Source: Agathobaculum butyriciproducens
Lineage (GTDB): Bacteria; Bacillota; Clostridia; Oscillospirales; Butyricicoccaceae
Direction of reading: 5' to 3'
Length of the DNA: 64,000 bases
Assembly (NCBI GenBank): GCA_003096535.1
Contig: QEKJ01000001.1
Coordinates: 496,001-560,000, forward strand
Below are positions 7,834 through 16,088 of this stretch, piece by piece. The notes under the pieces are model-generated. The model ran no database searches. It had not been told where the DNA came from and worked only from the letters and a program-made list of their open reading frames with translations. How positions within the stretch are numbered: the first letter of the stretch is position 1; every line of letters starts with the position of its first letter. A program made the translations under genes and the position numbers.

Positions 7834-10128
7834 TTATTTCTTCTCCAGCGCTGCCATCGCAATCTTTTCCGGCGTAATGGGAAGCTCATAGAACCGCTTG
7901 CCTACGGCATTTCGGATTGCATCCGAAATCGCCGGCAGCGGTGTATTGATAACAACCTCGCCGATGGATTTCGCACCGAACGGGCCTTCGCCCTCGTAGC
8001 TGTTCTCGAACTCCACGCGGATCTTGCCAATGTCCACGCGTGCGGGAATCTTGTACTGGAAAAGCGAATTTTCCATCGGATAGCCGCGGTCGTCGTAGGT
8101 GACGCTCTCGGTCAGCGTCATGCCGATGCCCTGCGCAATGCCGCCCTCGGCCTGCACGCGCGTCAGATTCGGGTTGATGGGCGTACCGCAGTCCACTGCC
8201 GCAGCATAATCCAGCAGGGTTACCTCGCCAGTTTCGGTATCCACCTCGATCTCAGCCGCACCGACCATATACGGCGGAGGCGAAATCTCGGACGAATGCG
8301 TAACCGTCGCCTGCAGCTCGATGCTGTTGCCGTTCATGGAAGCCGTCGCAATATCACTCAGGCTAATGGTCTTGCCTGCATTTTCGCCTTCCTCTACGCG
8401 GACTTCCCTGCCGTCGAAGCTGACCTGCTCCTTATCGCAGCCGAGCAGCTTTGCGCCGAGCGCACAGATTTTGCCGCGCAGCTCGAGCGCGCACTTCTCG
8501 GTCGCCTTGCCGGTGACGTAGATCGTGCTCGAGGCATACGAGCCCGAGTCATACGGCGACCAGTCGGTGTCCGCACTCAGCGTGGTAATGTTGTCAAGCG
8601 GACACTCAAGCACCTCTGCCGCGATCTGCGCAAGCGTGGTATCACAGCCGGTGCCCATGTCAGCCGCGCCGATGAGCAGCGTGTAAAAGCCCTCATCGTT
8701 GACCTTGAGCGTCGCACTGCCGACGTCCATGCTCGTGATGCCCGAGCCCTGCATCGCCATGCCCATGCCGACCGCACGAATCTTGCCGTTTCCCATGTCC
8801 CGGCACGGATACTTGTTATCCCAGTCGATCATGTCGTGCACGCGCGCCAGACAGCGGTCGAGCGCACAGCTTGTGTTCAGCTGACCGTAGTACGCGGGCA
8901 TAATCTCACCCTCGTGCGTAATATTCATCTCACGGATTTTGAACGGGTCCATGCCGAGGATGTTCGCCAGCTCGTTTACCGCGCTCTCCACCGCGAACAG
9001 GCCCTGTGTTGCGCCATAGCCACGGTACGCGCCCGCCGACATGTGATTGGTGTACACAACGTCACTCGTAAAGCGGAATGCCTCGGCCTTGCCGTACAGC
9101 GGAATCGACTTATGACCGGACAGACCGACCGTTGTCGGGCCGTGTTCGCCGTAAGCGCCCGTGTTGGACAGCGTGTGCAGGTCGATGCCGCGCACGATGC
9201 CGTCCTTGTTTGCGCCCAGACGGACGTGCATTTCCATCTCGTGGCGCGGCGAAGATGCAATCTGGCTCTCCACGCGGCTGAAGATGATCTTGGACGGCTT
9301 TTTCGTCATCCAGGTGACAAACGCCGGATACACCGCGCTGACCGCGGTCTGCTTGGCGCCGAAGCCGCCGCCGATGCGCGGCTTGGTGACGCGCACCTTG
9401 CTTTTCGGGATATGCAGTGCGTTCGCCACGATTCGGCGCGTATGGAACACGATCTGCGTCGAGCTGATGATATGCAGGCGGCCGTAGGTGTCGATCTCGC
9501 AGTAGGTGCGGAAGGTTTCCATCATCGCCTGCTGGCATGCCTGCGTGTGGTACACGCGGTCGATAACGACATCGCAGTCCGCGAGGACCGCATCGATATC
9601 GCCGTTGCCGCATTCATCGTGCGCGCACAGGTTGCGCCTGTTGTCCGCGCCGACCGGCGCAAGGCTCTCCCAGTTGTCCTCCGGATGCACGAGCACCGGA
9701 TTGTCCTTTGCGGTGTGGAAATCGAGCACCGGCTCGAGCACCTCGTACTCCACCTTAACCAGCTTCATCGCCTTATCAACGCATTTTTCGTCCGCACCGG
9801 CGAGAATCGCCACCACATCGCCTACAAAGCGCACATGGCGGTCGATAACAAGGCGGTCATACGGACTCGCCTCCGGATAGGTCTGGCCGGCCTGCGTGTA
9901 GCGGCGGCCGTCCTGGTCTACGTCCTCCCATGTGAAGATGGCCTCCATGCCGGGGACTTTCATCGCGGCGGTCTTGTTGATAGACTTGACGATGGCGTTC
10001 GCGTGCGGCGAGCGCAGCAGCTTGACGCACAGGCAGTCGCGCGGCGTTACATCGTCCACATACACCGGCTGGCCGGTGACGAGCTGCATCGCATCCTTTT
10101 TGCGGAGCGGCTGATTGACTACCTTCAC
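7834..10128 (-). CDS. Xanthine dehydrogenase family, molybdenum-binding subunit
   Basis: A 764-residue large subunit of the xanthine oxidase family, hydroxylating purines (probably hypoxanthine or xanthine) at the Mo-pterin centre. Markers are RSPHANAIVKSI near the N-terminus, IGGGFGAKQ (about 245-253), AYRGYGATQG, the SYASSTIYVTGKA region and GPFGAKSIGE, whose final Glu (about 724) matches the catalytic Glu. It is cytoplasmic and partners the 2Fe-2S and FAD subunits encoded just upstream; its ATG overlaps the stop of the 2Fe-2S gene by 4 bases (ATGA), implying translational coupling. The substrate could be another aza-aromatic; the purine assignment rests on the nearby NCS2 permease. Confidence 0.9.
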   Translation of the reverse strand: MKVVNQPLRKKDAMQLVTGQPVYVDDVTPRDCLCVKLLRSPHANAIVKSINKTAAMKVPGMEAIFTWEDVDQDGRRYTQAGQTYPEASPYDRLVIDRHVRFVGDVVAILAGADEKCVDKAMKLVKVEYEVLEPVLDFHTAKDNPVLVHPEDNWESLAPVGADNRRNLCAHDECGNGDIDAVLADCDVVIDRVYHTQACQQAMMETFRTYCEIDTYGRLHIISSTQIVFHTRRIVANALHIPKSKVRVTKPRIGGGFGAKQTAVSAVYPAFVTWMTKKPSKIIFSRVESQIASSPRHEMEMHVRLGANKDGIVRGIDLHTLSNTGAYGEHGPTTVGLSGHKSIPLYGKAEAFRFTSDVVYTNHMSAGAYRGYGATQGLFAVESAVNELANILGMDPFKIREMNITHEGEIMPAYYGQLNTSCALDRCLARVHDMIDWDNKYPCRDMGNGKIRAVGMGMAMQGSGITSMDVGSATLKVNDEGFYTLLIGAADMGTGCDTTLAQIAAEVLECPLDNITTLSADTDWSPYDSGSYASSTIYVTGKATEKCALELRGKICALGAKLLGCDKEQVSFDGREVRVEEGENAGKTISLSDIATASMNGNSIELQATVTHSSEISPPPYMVGAAEIEVDTETGEVTLLDYAAAVDCGTPINPNLTRVQAEGGIAQGIGMTLTESVTYDDRGYPMENSLFQYKIPARVDIGKIRVEFENSYEGEGPFGAKSIGEVVINTPLPAISDAIRNAVGKRFYELPITPEKIAMAALEKK

Positions 10129-10598
10129 TGTGCGTCCTCCTCTCTCTGCTTTTTCCAGTCGAGATATGCGCGGATACCGCGCAGCTGTCCCTCATAACCC
10201 GAGCAGCGGCACAGATTGCCCGCCAGATATTCCTTGATCTCCTCATCGGTCGGGTCCTGCTTTTCGCGGAACAGCGCGATCGCGTTCATCATAAAGCCGG
10301 GATTGCAGAAGCCGCACTGCTCCGCACCCTGATCCGCGATGAACGCGCCGAATTCGGCGGCTTCGCCCTGCAAGCCCTCCAAGGTCGTGATTGTATGTCC
10401 GCTTGCACGCGCTGCCAGCACCGAGCAGGACAGCACCGGCTTTTCGTCCATAAATACGGTGCACAGACCGCAGTTTGCGGTCTCGCAGCCGCGCTTGACG
10501 CTCAGACAGCCATGATTGCGAACAAAGTCGATGAGCAGCGTGTCCGCCGCCACATCGTCTGCTACTTTCTTTCCATTCAATGTCATTGTGATCAGCAT
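10125..10598 (-). CDS. Xanthine dehydrogenase family, 2Fe-2S subunit
   Basis: A 157-residue electron-transfer subunit with a plant-type ferredoxin domain (Cys pattern CETANCGLCTVFMDEKPVLSC, about residues 38-58) and an all-helical second 2Fe-2S domain (QCGFCNPGFMM and CRCSGYEG). It passes electrons from the Mo centre to FAD. It lies 12 bp after the FAD subunit stop and overlaps the Mo subunit, so all three are one operon. The length matches the family (about 155-170). Confidence 0.93.
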   Translation of the reverse strand: MLITMTLNGKKVADDVAADTLLIDFVRNHGCLSVKRGCETANCGLCTVFMDEKPVLSCSVLAARASGHTITTLEGLQGEAAEFGAFIADQGAEQCGFCNPGFMMNAIALFREKQDPTDEEIKEYLAGNLCRCSGYEGQLRGIRAYLDWKKQREEDAQ

Positions 10599-10610
10599 AT
10601 CCGTTCCCCC

Positions 10611-11375
10611 TTACTCTGCATCGAGCGCGTGTGCCGCGCGGCGCACCAGCACACCCGCGAGGTGTCTGCGATACTCCGCACTGCCGCGCAGACTGCTGCC
10701 GGTCTTGATTTCCGCCCGAACGGCTTCCGCCATCTGCTCCGCCGTTTTATCCACAGGCTGTGCATAAATCTGTGCGCGCGCCGGACGGGCACCGATGGCG
10801 AACCGATAGCCGTTCTCATCCTTAACGGACGCACAGGTCAGCACCGGAATGTCGGTCTGGCTGATGCGCACGGACTGGTAGTTGAATTTCGCATTTTTCT
10901 TGGGCACGATAATGCGCACCAGAATATCGCGGTCCTTGGGTCTTTCGGCGTACTCGGAAAGCGGCACAATGCCGCCCTTGTACAGCTCTACCTGTGCGTC
11001 CAGCACGAGGAACATGGTCAGCACATCGGAAAAGCCGAACCGGCTGTACAGGCTGCCGCCGACGGTCGCCAGATTGCGAAGCTGCACGCCGACAATGTGG
11101 CGCACGGATTCGCGCATAGCACCGTTCGTGTAGGCTGCCAGTCCTTCGTGCAGCTCCAGCGCGCGCAGCGAGGCCATCGCACCGATCCGGAACTCGGTTT
11201 CGGTTTCCTCGATGGTGTCCAATCCCAGACCGGACAGGTCGATTGCCGTGCCGACATTCAGCGTCTCCATTTTGAGCCAGATCATGCCGCCGATCACGCG
11301 GTTGGACTTTTTCTGGTTGAGCGTATACGCTTCCTCGAGCGACTCGACTTTTTTGTATTCCCGTATCGTCAACAT
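10611..11375 (-). CDS. Xanthine dehydrogenase family, FAD-binding subunit
   Basis: A 254-residue FAD_binding_5/CO_deh_flav_C type protein. LNQKKSNRVIGGMIWLKM near residue 20 and ATVGGSLYSRFGFSDVLTMF (about 107-126) correspond to the two FAD-contact loops. It would reduce NAD+ with electrons from the 2Fe-2S subunit. It is a little shorter than the usual 280-290 residues but complete at both ends. It is the first gene of the operon, divergent from the ModE-like gene; the shared intergenic region of 137 bp holds both promoters. Confidence 0.92.
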   Translation of the reverse strand: MLTIREYKKVESLEEAYTLNQKKSNRVIGGMIWLKMETLNVGTAIDLSGLGLDTIEETETEFRIGAMASLRALELHEGLAAYTNGAMRESVRHIVGVQLRNLATVGGSLYSRFGFSDVLTMFLVLDAQVELYKGGIVPLSEYAERPKDRDILVRIIVPKKNAKFNYQSVRISQTDIPVLTCASVKDENGYRFAIGARPARAQIYAQPVDKTAEQMAEAVRAEIKTGSSLRGSAEYRRHLAGVLVRRAAHALDAE

Positions 11376-11450
11376 ACGTTATATCCTCTCTCTTTCAGGG
11401 GAATGTGTTATCTTTTCAGTATACTACTTTTATTTTACCACAAAATCTGC

Positions 11451-11456
11451 TATAAT
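11451..11456 (+). promoter_or_regulatory. -10 box of the ModE-like/MocA operon
   Basis: TATAAT lies 56 bp before the ModE-like ATG; the -35 region is T-rich and weak. On the opposite strand a TATACT near 11417-11422 is a candidate -10 for the xanthine dehydrogenase operon. Confidence 0.45.
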
Positions 11457-11512
11457 GCCGTTGTGAATATCAAAATACAACGAAAAGAAAAAGTTGTGGG
11501 AAAGGAGCCGCC

Positions 11513-11854
11513 ATGCAGCCAAATATCCGCGTGATGCTGTTCGATGAGGACGGCGAGCGCTTTTTCGGTGAGGGACCGTGCCGTCTGCTGCATGCCATCG
11601 AGCAGACCGGATCGCTTCGCGCCGCCGCGCAGTCCATGCAGATGGCATATACCAAGGCGCTCGGACTCGTCCGTCATGCCGAGCAGGTGCTCGGTTTTGC
11701 ACTCACCGAGCGCAAAATCGGCGGCAAAGGCGGCGGCGGCAGCGTACTCACTGACGAGGCAAAGGAGTTTCTCTATCGCTATGAGCAGTATCGTGACGCC
11801 TGCAAACAGGCAGGAAAACAGCTCTATCCGCAGTTTTTCCCCGATGAAAAGTGA
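11513..11854 (+). CDS. ModE-like winged-helix regulator (no molybdate-binding domain)
   Basis: A 113-residue protein consisting only of the N-terminal winged helix of ModE/LysR-like molybdate regulators: GPCRLLHAIEQTGSLRAAAQSMQMAYTKALGLVRHAEQVLG is the helix-turn-helix (about 21-62), followed by a wing with LTERKIGGKGGGGSVLTDEA. The C-terminal molybdate-binding domains of full-length ModE are absent, as in many short Clostridia and archaeal versions. It is divergent from xanthine dehydrogenase and overlaps the MocA-like gene by 11 bases, so it most likely tunes molybdenum-enzyme expression. How it senses its signal is unknown. The ATG is preceded by GGAAAGGAG. Confidence 0.85.
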   Translation: MQPNIRVMLFDEDGERFFGEGPCRLLHAIEQTGSLRAAAQSMQMAYTKALGLVRHAEQVLGFALTERKIGGKGGGGSVLTDEAKEFLYRYEQYRDACKQAGKQLYPQFFPDEK

Positions 11855-12461
11855 AATCGGATGTGTGATCATGGCATCCGGCCTGGCAAAACGGTTTGGC
11901 TCCAACAAGCTGCTCGCCGAATTTGACGGAAAACCGCTGCTCTGCCGTGCGTTTGCCGTGACAGAGGGGTTGCACCGCGTAGTCGTTACCCGCTCGACCG
12001 AGATGCAGGCATTGTGTGAAAAATACGGCATTCCCGTCCTGCACCATGCCCATCCACTTCGCAGCGACACCGTGCGGCTTGGACTGGAGTACCTGCTGCC
12101 GCGGTTTCCTGCCATGTCCGGCTGCGTGTTTCTGCCGGGTGATCAGCCGCTGCTGACGAGGAAAACGCTCTGCTGTATGGTGTCGGCATTCTGCGCGGAA
12201 CCCGACCGGAAATCGCAGATTTTCCGTCTATGCGAGCCGCAAAGCGGTACGCCGGGCAGTCCGGTGCTGTTCGGCGCAGATTATTTTGAGGAACTGCGTT
12301 CTCTTCCCGAGGGCAGGGGCGGCGGCGCGGTCGTCAAGCGGCATGCGGAAAGGGTAACGCTGTTTCCTGCTCGACATCCGGCGGAATTGATGGACGCGGA
12401 TACACCGGACGTTCTCGCAGAATTAAAATTGATTTTTCAAAACGATTCATTTTATCGGTAA
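11844..12461 (+). CDS. MocA/MobA-like molybdenum cofactor nucleotidyltransferase
   Basis: A 205-residue NTP-transferase-fold protein. The N-terminal VIMASGLAKRFGSNKLLAEFDGKPLL (about 8-33) is the nucleotide-binding signature of MocA, which attaches CMP to molybdopterin for xanthine-dehydrogenase-type enzymes. FLPGDQPLLT (about 95-104) holds the metal-binding Asp, and GSPVLFG plus the late DADTPDVL complete the pattern. The start at 11844 lies inside the ModE-like gene, read in another frame, an overlap typical of coupling. It supplies mature cofactor to the divergent dehydrogenase. An unusual VIMASG replaces the more common ILAAG; this is also seen in other MocA-like proteins. Confidence 0.87.
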   Translation: MKSEIGCVIMASGLAKRFGSNKLLAEFDGKPLLCRAFAVTEGLHRVVVTRSTEMQALCEKYGIPVLHHAHPLRSDTVRLGLEYLLPRFPAMSGCVFLPGDQPLLTRKTLCCMVSAFCAEPDRKSQIFRLCEPQSGTPGSPVLFGADYFEELRSLPEGRGGGAVVKRHAERVTLFPARHPAELMDADTPDVLAELKLIFQNDSFYR

Positions 12462-12474
12462 TGCCAACCATTTG

Positions 12475-12650
12475 ATGCGGCGTTATGCAGGCGCACATTG
12501 TGCGCCCCTACGGTTACGTTTGTGCAGTCGGTTTACACGGTGCGCCGAGGTCGTCGCACCCTACAGTATCATTTTACGCCTCTCTCAATCGGAATGGCGA
12601 ATGGTTGACTGTTACGATCATTTTCCATCCTCAATTCTCCATTCTCAATT
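12475..12650. repeat. Intergenic palindromes (GCGCAC palindrome and CAATTCTCCATT repeat)
   Basis: GGCGCACATTGTGCGCC followed by CCTACGG, a second GC-rich stretch, and CAATTCTCCATTCTCAATT. Both short modules recur in the larger intergenic repeats at 15.3, 18.1, 22.1 and 39.1 kb. Confidence 0.6.
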
Positions 12651-12651
12651 A

Positions 12652-12684
12652 AAAACCCCGGAAAGAACTTCTTTCCGGGGTTTT
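12652..12684. terminator. Terminator downstream of the NCS2 permease (bidirectional)
   Basis: AAAACCCCGGAAAG pairs perfectly with CTTTCCGGGGTTTT over a short loop. It lies 4 bases past the permease stop on the minus strand and also faces the MocA-like gene. Confidence 0.85.
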
Positions 12685-12687
12685 GCA

Positions 12688-14088
12688 TTATGCTTCGGTT
12701 TTCTTATCCTTCGGGAGCACGATATTGAGCAGAATCGCAACAAATGCTGCCGGTACAATACCGGAACCGCCAAAAATCAGCTGAACCGCCTGCGGCGCCT
12801 GTGCCAGAATGGTCATATTGGCACCCATGCCGTAGCCGACACCCAGAGCAACCGACACGATGGTCAGATTACGCGGCGTCATCTCCTCCTTGGTGATCAG
12901 CTGGATACCGCTGATAACGATGGACGAGAACATCATAACAGCCGCACCGCCGAGCACGGACTGCGGCATAATGGACACGATCGCGCCCAGCTTCGGAATC
13001 AGACCGCACAGAATGAGGAAGATTGCACCGACGGACAGGGCACCGCGGTTGACAACCTTGGTCATGGTAACAAGGCCTACGTTCTGGCTGAACGAGGTAT
13101 TCGGCAGTACGCCGAACAGCGCCGCAAACGACGAACCGATACCGTCGCAGGCTACGCCGCCGGACAGCTCCTTGTCAGTTGCCTCACGGCCCATGCCGCC
13201 TTCCATAACGCCCGAAATATCGCCGACGGTCTCGACTGCGGTAACAATAAACATAACCAGCACCGGCAGGATGGCGCGCAGATCAAACACCGGCTTTACC
13301 GGCATCAGCTTCGGGATGGAAAACCAGCCGGCCTGTGCTACCTTGTCCCAGTTGAGTACCCATGCCTTGGTAAATTCTACACCGTCCGCGTCAACCGCGG
13401 TGGTCGGCAGAACAAAACCCATGATGATTGCCGCAATGTAGCCTGCAATAATGCCGACAAAGATCGCGGACGAGCCAAGGAAGCCCTTGCAGCCGTGCTT
13501 GACGACCAGAATAACCACCAGCACGAACAGCGCCAGCAGCAGATTTTCCATCGAGCCGAAATCCTTCGCGGAGTTGCCGCCGCCGAAGGAATTGATGCCG
13601 ACCGAGATCAGCGACAGACCGATACTCAGCACGACCGTGCCGGTAACGACCGCCGGAAAGAATTTGCGCAGCGGCTTGAGGAAAAAGCCAAGTACCGTCT
13701 CAAACAGGCCGCCGAGAATGGACGCGCCCATAATCGCGCCATACGCAATCACACCGCCGCCCATGGTAGCCGCAACGCTGTTGAACACGCCGATAAAACC
13801 CGAGCTTGTACCCATGATGATCGGCACCTTGCCGCCGATTGGGCCGATGGAAAACAGCTGCACCAGCGTTACCACGCCGGCCACGAACATCGCGTTCTGC
13901 AGAACGCTTACCTGCAGGTCCGCGAACTCGCCGCCTGCAATGCCGCACGCACCCATGATGATGAGCAGCGGCGTCAGGTTGCCGACGAACATCGCAAAAA
14001 CGTGCTGCAGTCCCAGCGGAATCTTGCGCGACAGAGGCATTTTTGCCTCAAAATCGTGCGCTGCGTCCATAGAAATTTTCTCTTGCAT
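12688..14088 (-). CDS. NCS2 family xanthine/uracil permease
   Basis: A 466-residue membrane protein of the nucleobase-cation symporter-2 family, with about 14 transmembrane segments. Markers are PLGLQHVFAMFVGNLTPLLIIMGACG at the N-terminus and the LPNTSFSQNVGLVTMTKVVNRGA stretch (about 305-327), which contains the conserved Q-N-x-G signature that contacts substrate. It imports xanthine or uracil with H+. Presence beside a xanthine dehydrogenase favours xanthine. The start is the ATG of MQEKISMD, preceded by AAAGGAG; in-frame ATGs further upstream have no ribosome site. Confidence 0.9.
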   Translation of the reverse strand: MQEKISMDAAHDFEAKMPLSRKIPLGLQHVFAMFVGNLTPLLIIMGACGIAGGEFADLQVSVLQNAMFVAGVVTLVQLFSIGPIGGKVPIIMGTSSGFIGVFNSVAATMGGGVIAYGAIMGASILGGLFETVLGFFLKPLRKFFPAVVTGTVVLSIGLSLISVGINSFGGGNSAKDFGSMENLLLALFVLVVILVVKHGCKGFLGSSAIFVGIIAGYIAAIIMGFVLPTTAVDADGVEFTKAWVLNWDKVAQAGWFSIPKLMPVKPVFDLRAILPVLVMFIVTAVETVGDISGVMEGGMGREATDKELSGGVACDGIGSSFAALFGVLPNTSFSQNVGLVTMTKVVNRGALSVGAIFLILCGLIPKLGAIVSIMPQSVLGGAAVMMFSSIVISGIQLITKEEMTPRNLTIVSVALGVGYGMGANMTILAQAPQAVQLIFGGSGIVPAAFVAILLNIVLPKDKKTEA

Positions 14089-14298
14089 ACCCACACTCCT
14101 TTGTGTTGTCCTGTAAAGTGCCGTGCCATTCATTCCCCTTAGCAAAACACTTTCTGATTTCATGCAAATAAATTATAACAAAAACAAATTCCTATGTAAA
14201 TGGATTGCGCGGACAGACGCAGGATTTTGGAGGTATGCGCAAAAATTTACGTTCTGCGACCTGTTTCCTTAACAATTTCCCGAATCCGCGCAAAAGGA

Positions 14299-14328
14299 AA
14301 GGAACAACGCACACAGGCATTGTCCCTT
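14299..14328 (-). terminator. Terminator after tyrA
   Basis: Read on the minus strand, AAGGGACAA pairs with TTGTTCCTT, followed by TTCCTTTTG. One G-T pair is present. Confidence 0.55.
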
Positions 14329-14351
14329 TTCGTATCGTTTCGAATTTCTGA

Positions 14352-15188
14352 TTAACCCAGTCTTTCCTTGCGCTCGCGTCCGTCTCTCAGCAGAATGGTC
14401 AGTTCCTCGCGGTCTCCTGCACGGATGGCCTTGCGGTATTCGTCAAGGTGCTTGATGACCTCGTCAATCTCCTGCGCGAGCGGCTCTGCGTTGCACAGGA
14501 ACAGCTCGCTCCACATGGTCTCATTCAGCTTGGCAACACGCGTCAGATCCTTGTAGCTGCCCGCCGAGTAGCCGTTGTGCTTGTCCGCCTCCGGACTTTT
14601 GATGTACGCCGAGGAAACCACATGCGCCAGCTGCGAGGTAAACGCGATCATGTGATCGTGCTGCTGCGCGGTACAGCGCACGGTCTGGCCGAAGCCGAGC
14701 GACATGAAGTACGCCTCCAGCTGTTCAAGCACACGCTCGGTGCTGCTCTTGGTCGGCACAAAGATCATGCTCGCACCGTCAAACAGGGTCGGCAGCGAAT
14801 AATCCAGACCGGAGAACTCACGGCCCGCCATCGGGTGACCGCCGACGTAGTGCACACCGGCGTCAAGCGCCGCCTGTTCCAGATGATCGACCATAAACTG
14901 CTTGACGCCGACCATATCGACGATCACGCAGCCCTTTTTCATCTTCGGCATGTTCTCGAGCAGCCAGTCCACCGTTGCCTGCGGGTACAGACCGATGATA
15001 ACAAGGTCAGCCTCCTTGTACAGCGCTTCGGTCGCAATCGCGTCAATCGAGCCGTCAGCCAGTGCCTGCTCTGCGGTCGCGCGCGTGCGGTTCCAGCCTA
15101 AAACGCGGCTGAGTGTGCGCGCCTTGATGGTTTTCGCCATCGAGCCGCCCATCAGGCCCAGACCGGCGATGAGTACGGTATCAAACAT
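14352..15188 (-). CDS. tyrA: Prephenate dehydrogenase
   Basis: A 278-residue cytoplasmic NAD(P)+-dependent enzyme that converts prephenate to 4-hydroxyphenylpyruvate in tyrosine synthesis. The Rossmann motif GLGLMGG is at residues 9-15. HPMAGREFSG (about 117-126) is the signature around the catalytic His, and AFTSQLAHVVSSAYI follows in the helical C-terminal domain. There is no chorismate mutase or ACT domain, so it is the short monofunctional form. It stands alone; an intergenic repeat separates it from VanZ upstream. Confidence 0.92.
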   Translation of the reverse strand: MFDTVLIAGLGLMGGSMAKTIKARTLSRVLGWNRTRATAEQALADGSIDAIATEALYKEADLVIIGLYPQATVDWLLENMPKMKKGCVIVDMVGVKQFMVDHLEQAALDAGVHYVGGHPMAGREFSGLDYSLPTLFDGASMIFVPTKSSTERVLEQLEAYFMSLGFGQTVRCTAQQHDHMIAFTSQLAHVVSSAYIKSPEADKHNGYSAGSYKDLTRVAKLNETMWSELFLCNAEPLAQEIDEVIKHLDEYRKAIRAGDREELTILLRDGRERKERLG

Positions 15189-15257
15189 GAATGGGTTCCC
15201 CCTGTCTTTTGTTTTTTATTCAGTTAAAGTTTATAACGGCAGACAGGGTTTGTCAAA

Positions 15258-15375
15258 TAAAATTGAGAATTGAAGATGGAGAATTGAAAATGAATGTTGA
15301 GATAAAAACTTATCACAAAGAGATGAAGCCATCGCGTTCATTCTCCATTTTCCATTCTCAATTCTCCATTATTTT
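15258..15375. repeat. MITE-like inverted repeat of the CAATTCTCCATT family
   Basis: AATTGAGAATTGAAGATGG and GGAGAATTGAAAATGAATG on the left are mirrored on the right by CATTCTCCATTTTCCATTCTC and CAATTCTCCATT, about 115 bp in all. The same sequence words occur at 12.6, 18.5 and 22.5 kb next to gene ends. Confidence 0.65.
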
Positions 15376-16022
15376 TTTGGTCTTGGATTAACGCTGCAAA
15401 TGCGATGCCAAAGCGGTGTCACTCTGCACACGATAAAAACGAGCAGCGCACCCGCGAGATTGAGGATAAGATCATCCACATCGCACGAGCCCGTTCCGGT
15501 GTACACCTGCAGCACCTCCACCGCCGTGATGCTCAGCGCGAGCGACGCCGTGAAGAAGAAAATGCTTCTCTGCCAGCGGAACAGTGCGGGCAGGAACACG
15601 CCCATCGGCGCGAACGCAATCAAATTGCCTGCCAGATTGAGCACCACAAGCCGCAGCGAGATATTGCCGTAGCCGTAGGCTAACAGGTAATTTTTCACCG
15701 TGCGGAGCGGCTCCAGATTCACCATATCGAGCGAGGTATGACCAAATCCGCGGCCGAACGCGTTATCGAAAAACAGCACATTCAGCAGCACCCATATGTA
15801 GTACAGAAACAGCGCCAGCATATACAGCCGCCGCCGTATCGGACGCGTATTGTCCGGCACGCCGCAGAACAGCGCAGCACGCAAAAGCACCGCAAAAATC
15901 GCTGCAAACACGAATTTCTGCTCGGGTGCAACGGTGATTCCGGGTGCTAACTCATAATAGATGTTGAAGCACAGAAATACCGCTGTCAGCAGTACCGCTA
16001 TGCCGCGAATCAAATTCTTCAA
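15369..16022 (-). CDS. VanZ family membrane protein
   Basis: A 217-residue protein with about five hydrophobic segments and the VanZ hallmarks: NVLFFDNAFGR, NLEPLRTVKNYL, NLAGNLIAFAPMGVFLPALF and a late EVLQVYTGTGSCDVDDLILNLAGALLVF, which carries the conserved Asp-D-x-x-x-N motif. VanZ confers weak teicoplanin resistance in enterococci; most chromosomal homologues have unknown jobs in the envelope. The best start is a TTG (MKNLIRG) with AAAGGAG about 13 bases upstream; no suitable ATG is near. The region before it is a perfect 16-base palindrome (16022-16037) that contains the ribosome site. Confidence 0.83.
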   Translation of the reverse strand: MKNLIRGIAVLLTAVFLCFNIYYELAPGITVAPEQKFVFAAIFAVLLRAALFCGVPDNTRPIRRRLYMLALFLYYIWVLLNVLFFDNAFGRGFGHTSLDMVNLEPLRTVKNYLLAYGYGNISLRLVVLNLAGNLIAFAPMGVFLPALFRWQRSIFFFTASLALSITAVEVLQVYTGTGSCDVDDLILNLAGALLVFIVCRVTPLWHRICSVNPRPKK

Positions 16023-16050
16023 AAGGAGATTCTCCTTTGTATTGGAATAT

Positions 16051-16076
16051 CATAGGGCGGGAGTACCCGCCCTATG
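16051..16076 (-). terminator. Hairpin after nadE
   Basis: CATAGGGCGGG pairs with CCCGCCCTATG around AGTA. It is a very stable stem but lacks a T-run, so it may act as an RNA 3' stabiliser. Confidence 0.55.
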
Positions 16077-16088
16077 TCATAAATTCTG

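Noticed and set aside
7795-10197. An 800-codon open frame antisense to the xanthine dehydrogenase Mo subunit
   Set aside because: It lies on the opposite strand of a clear family member, is rich in His/Arg/Ala as expected from antisense GC-rich codons, and has no recognisable domain or ribosome site.
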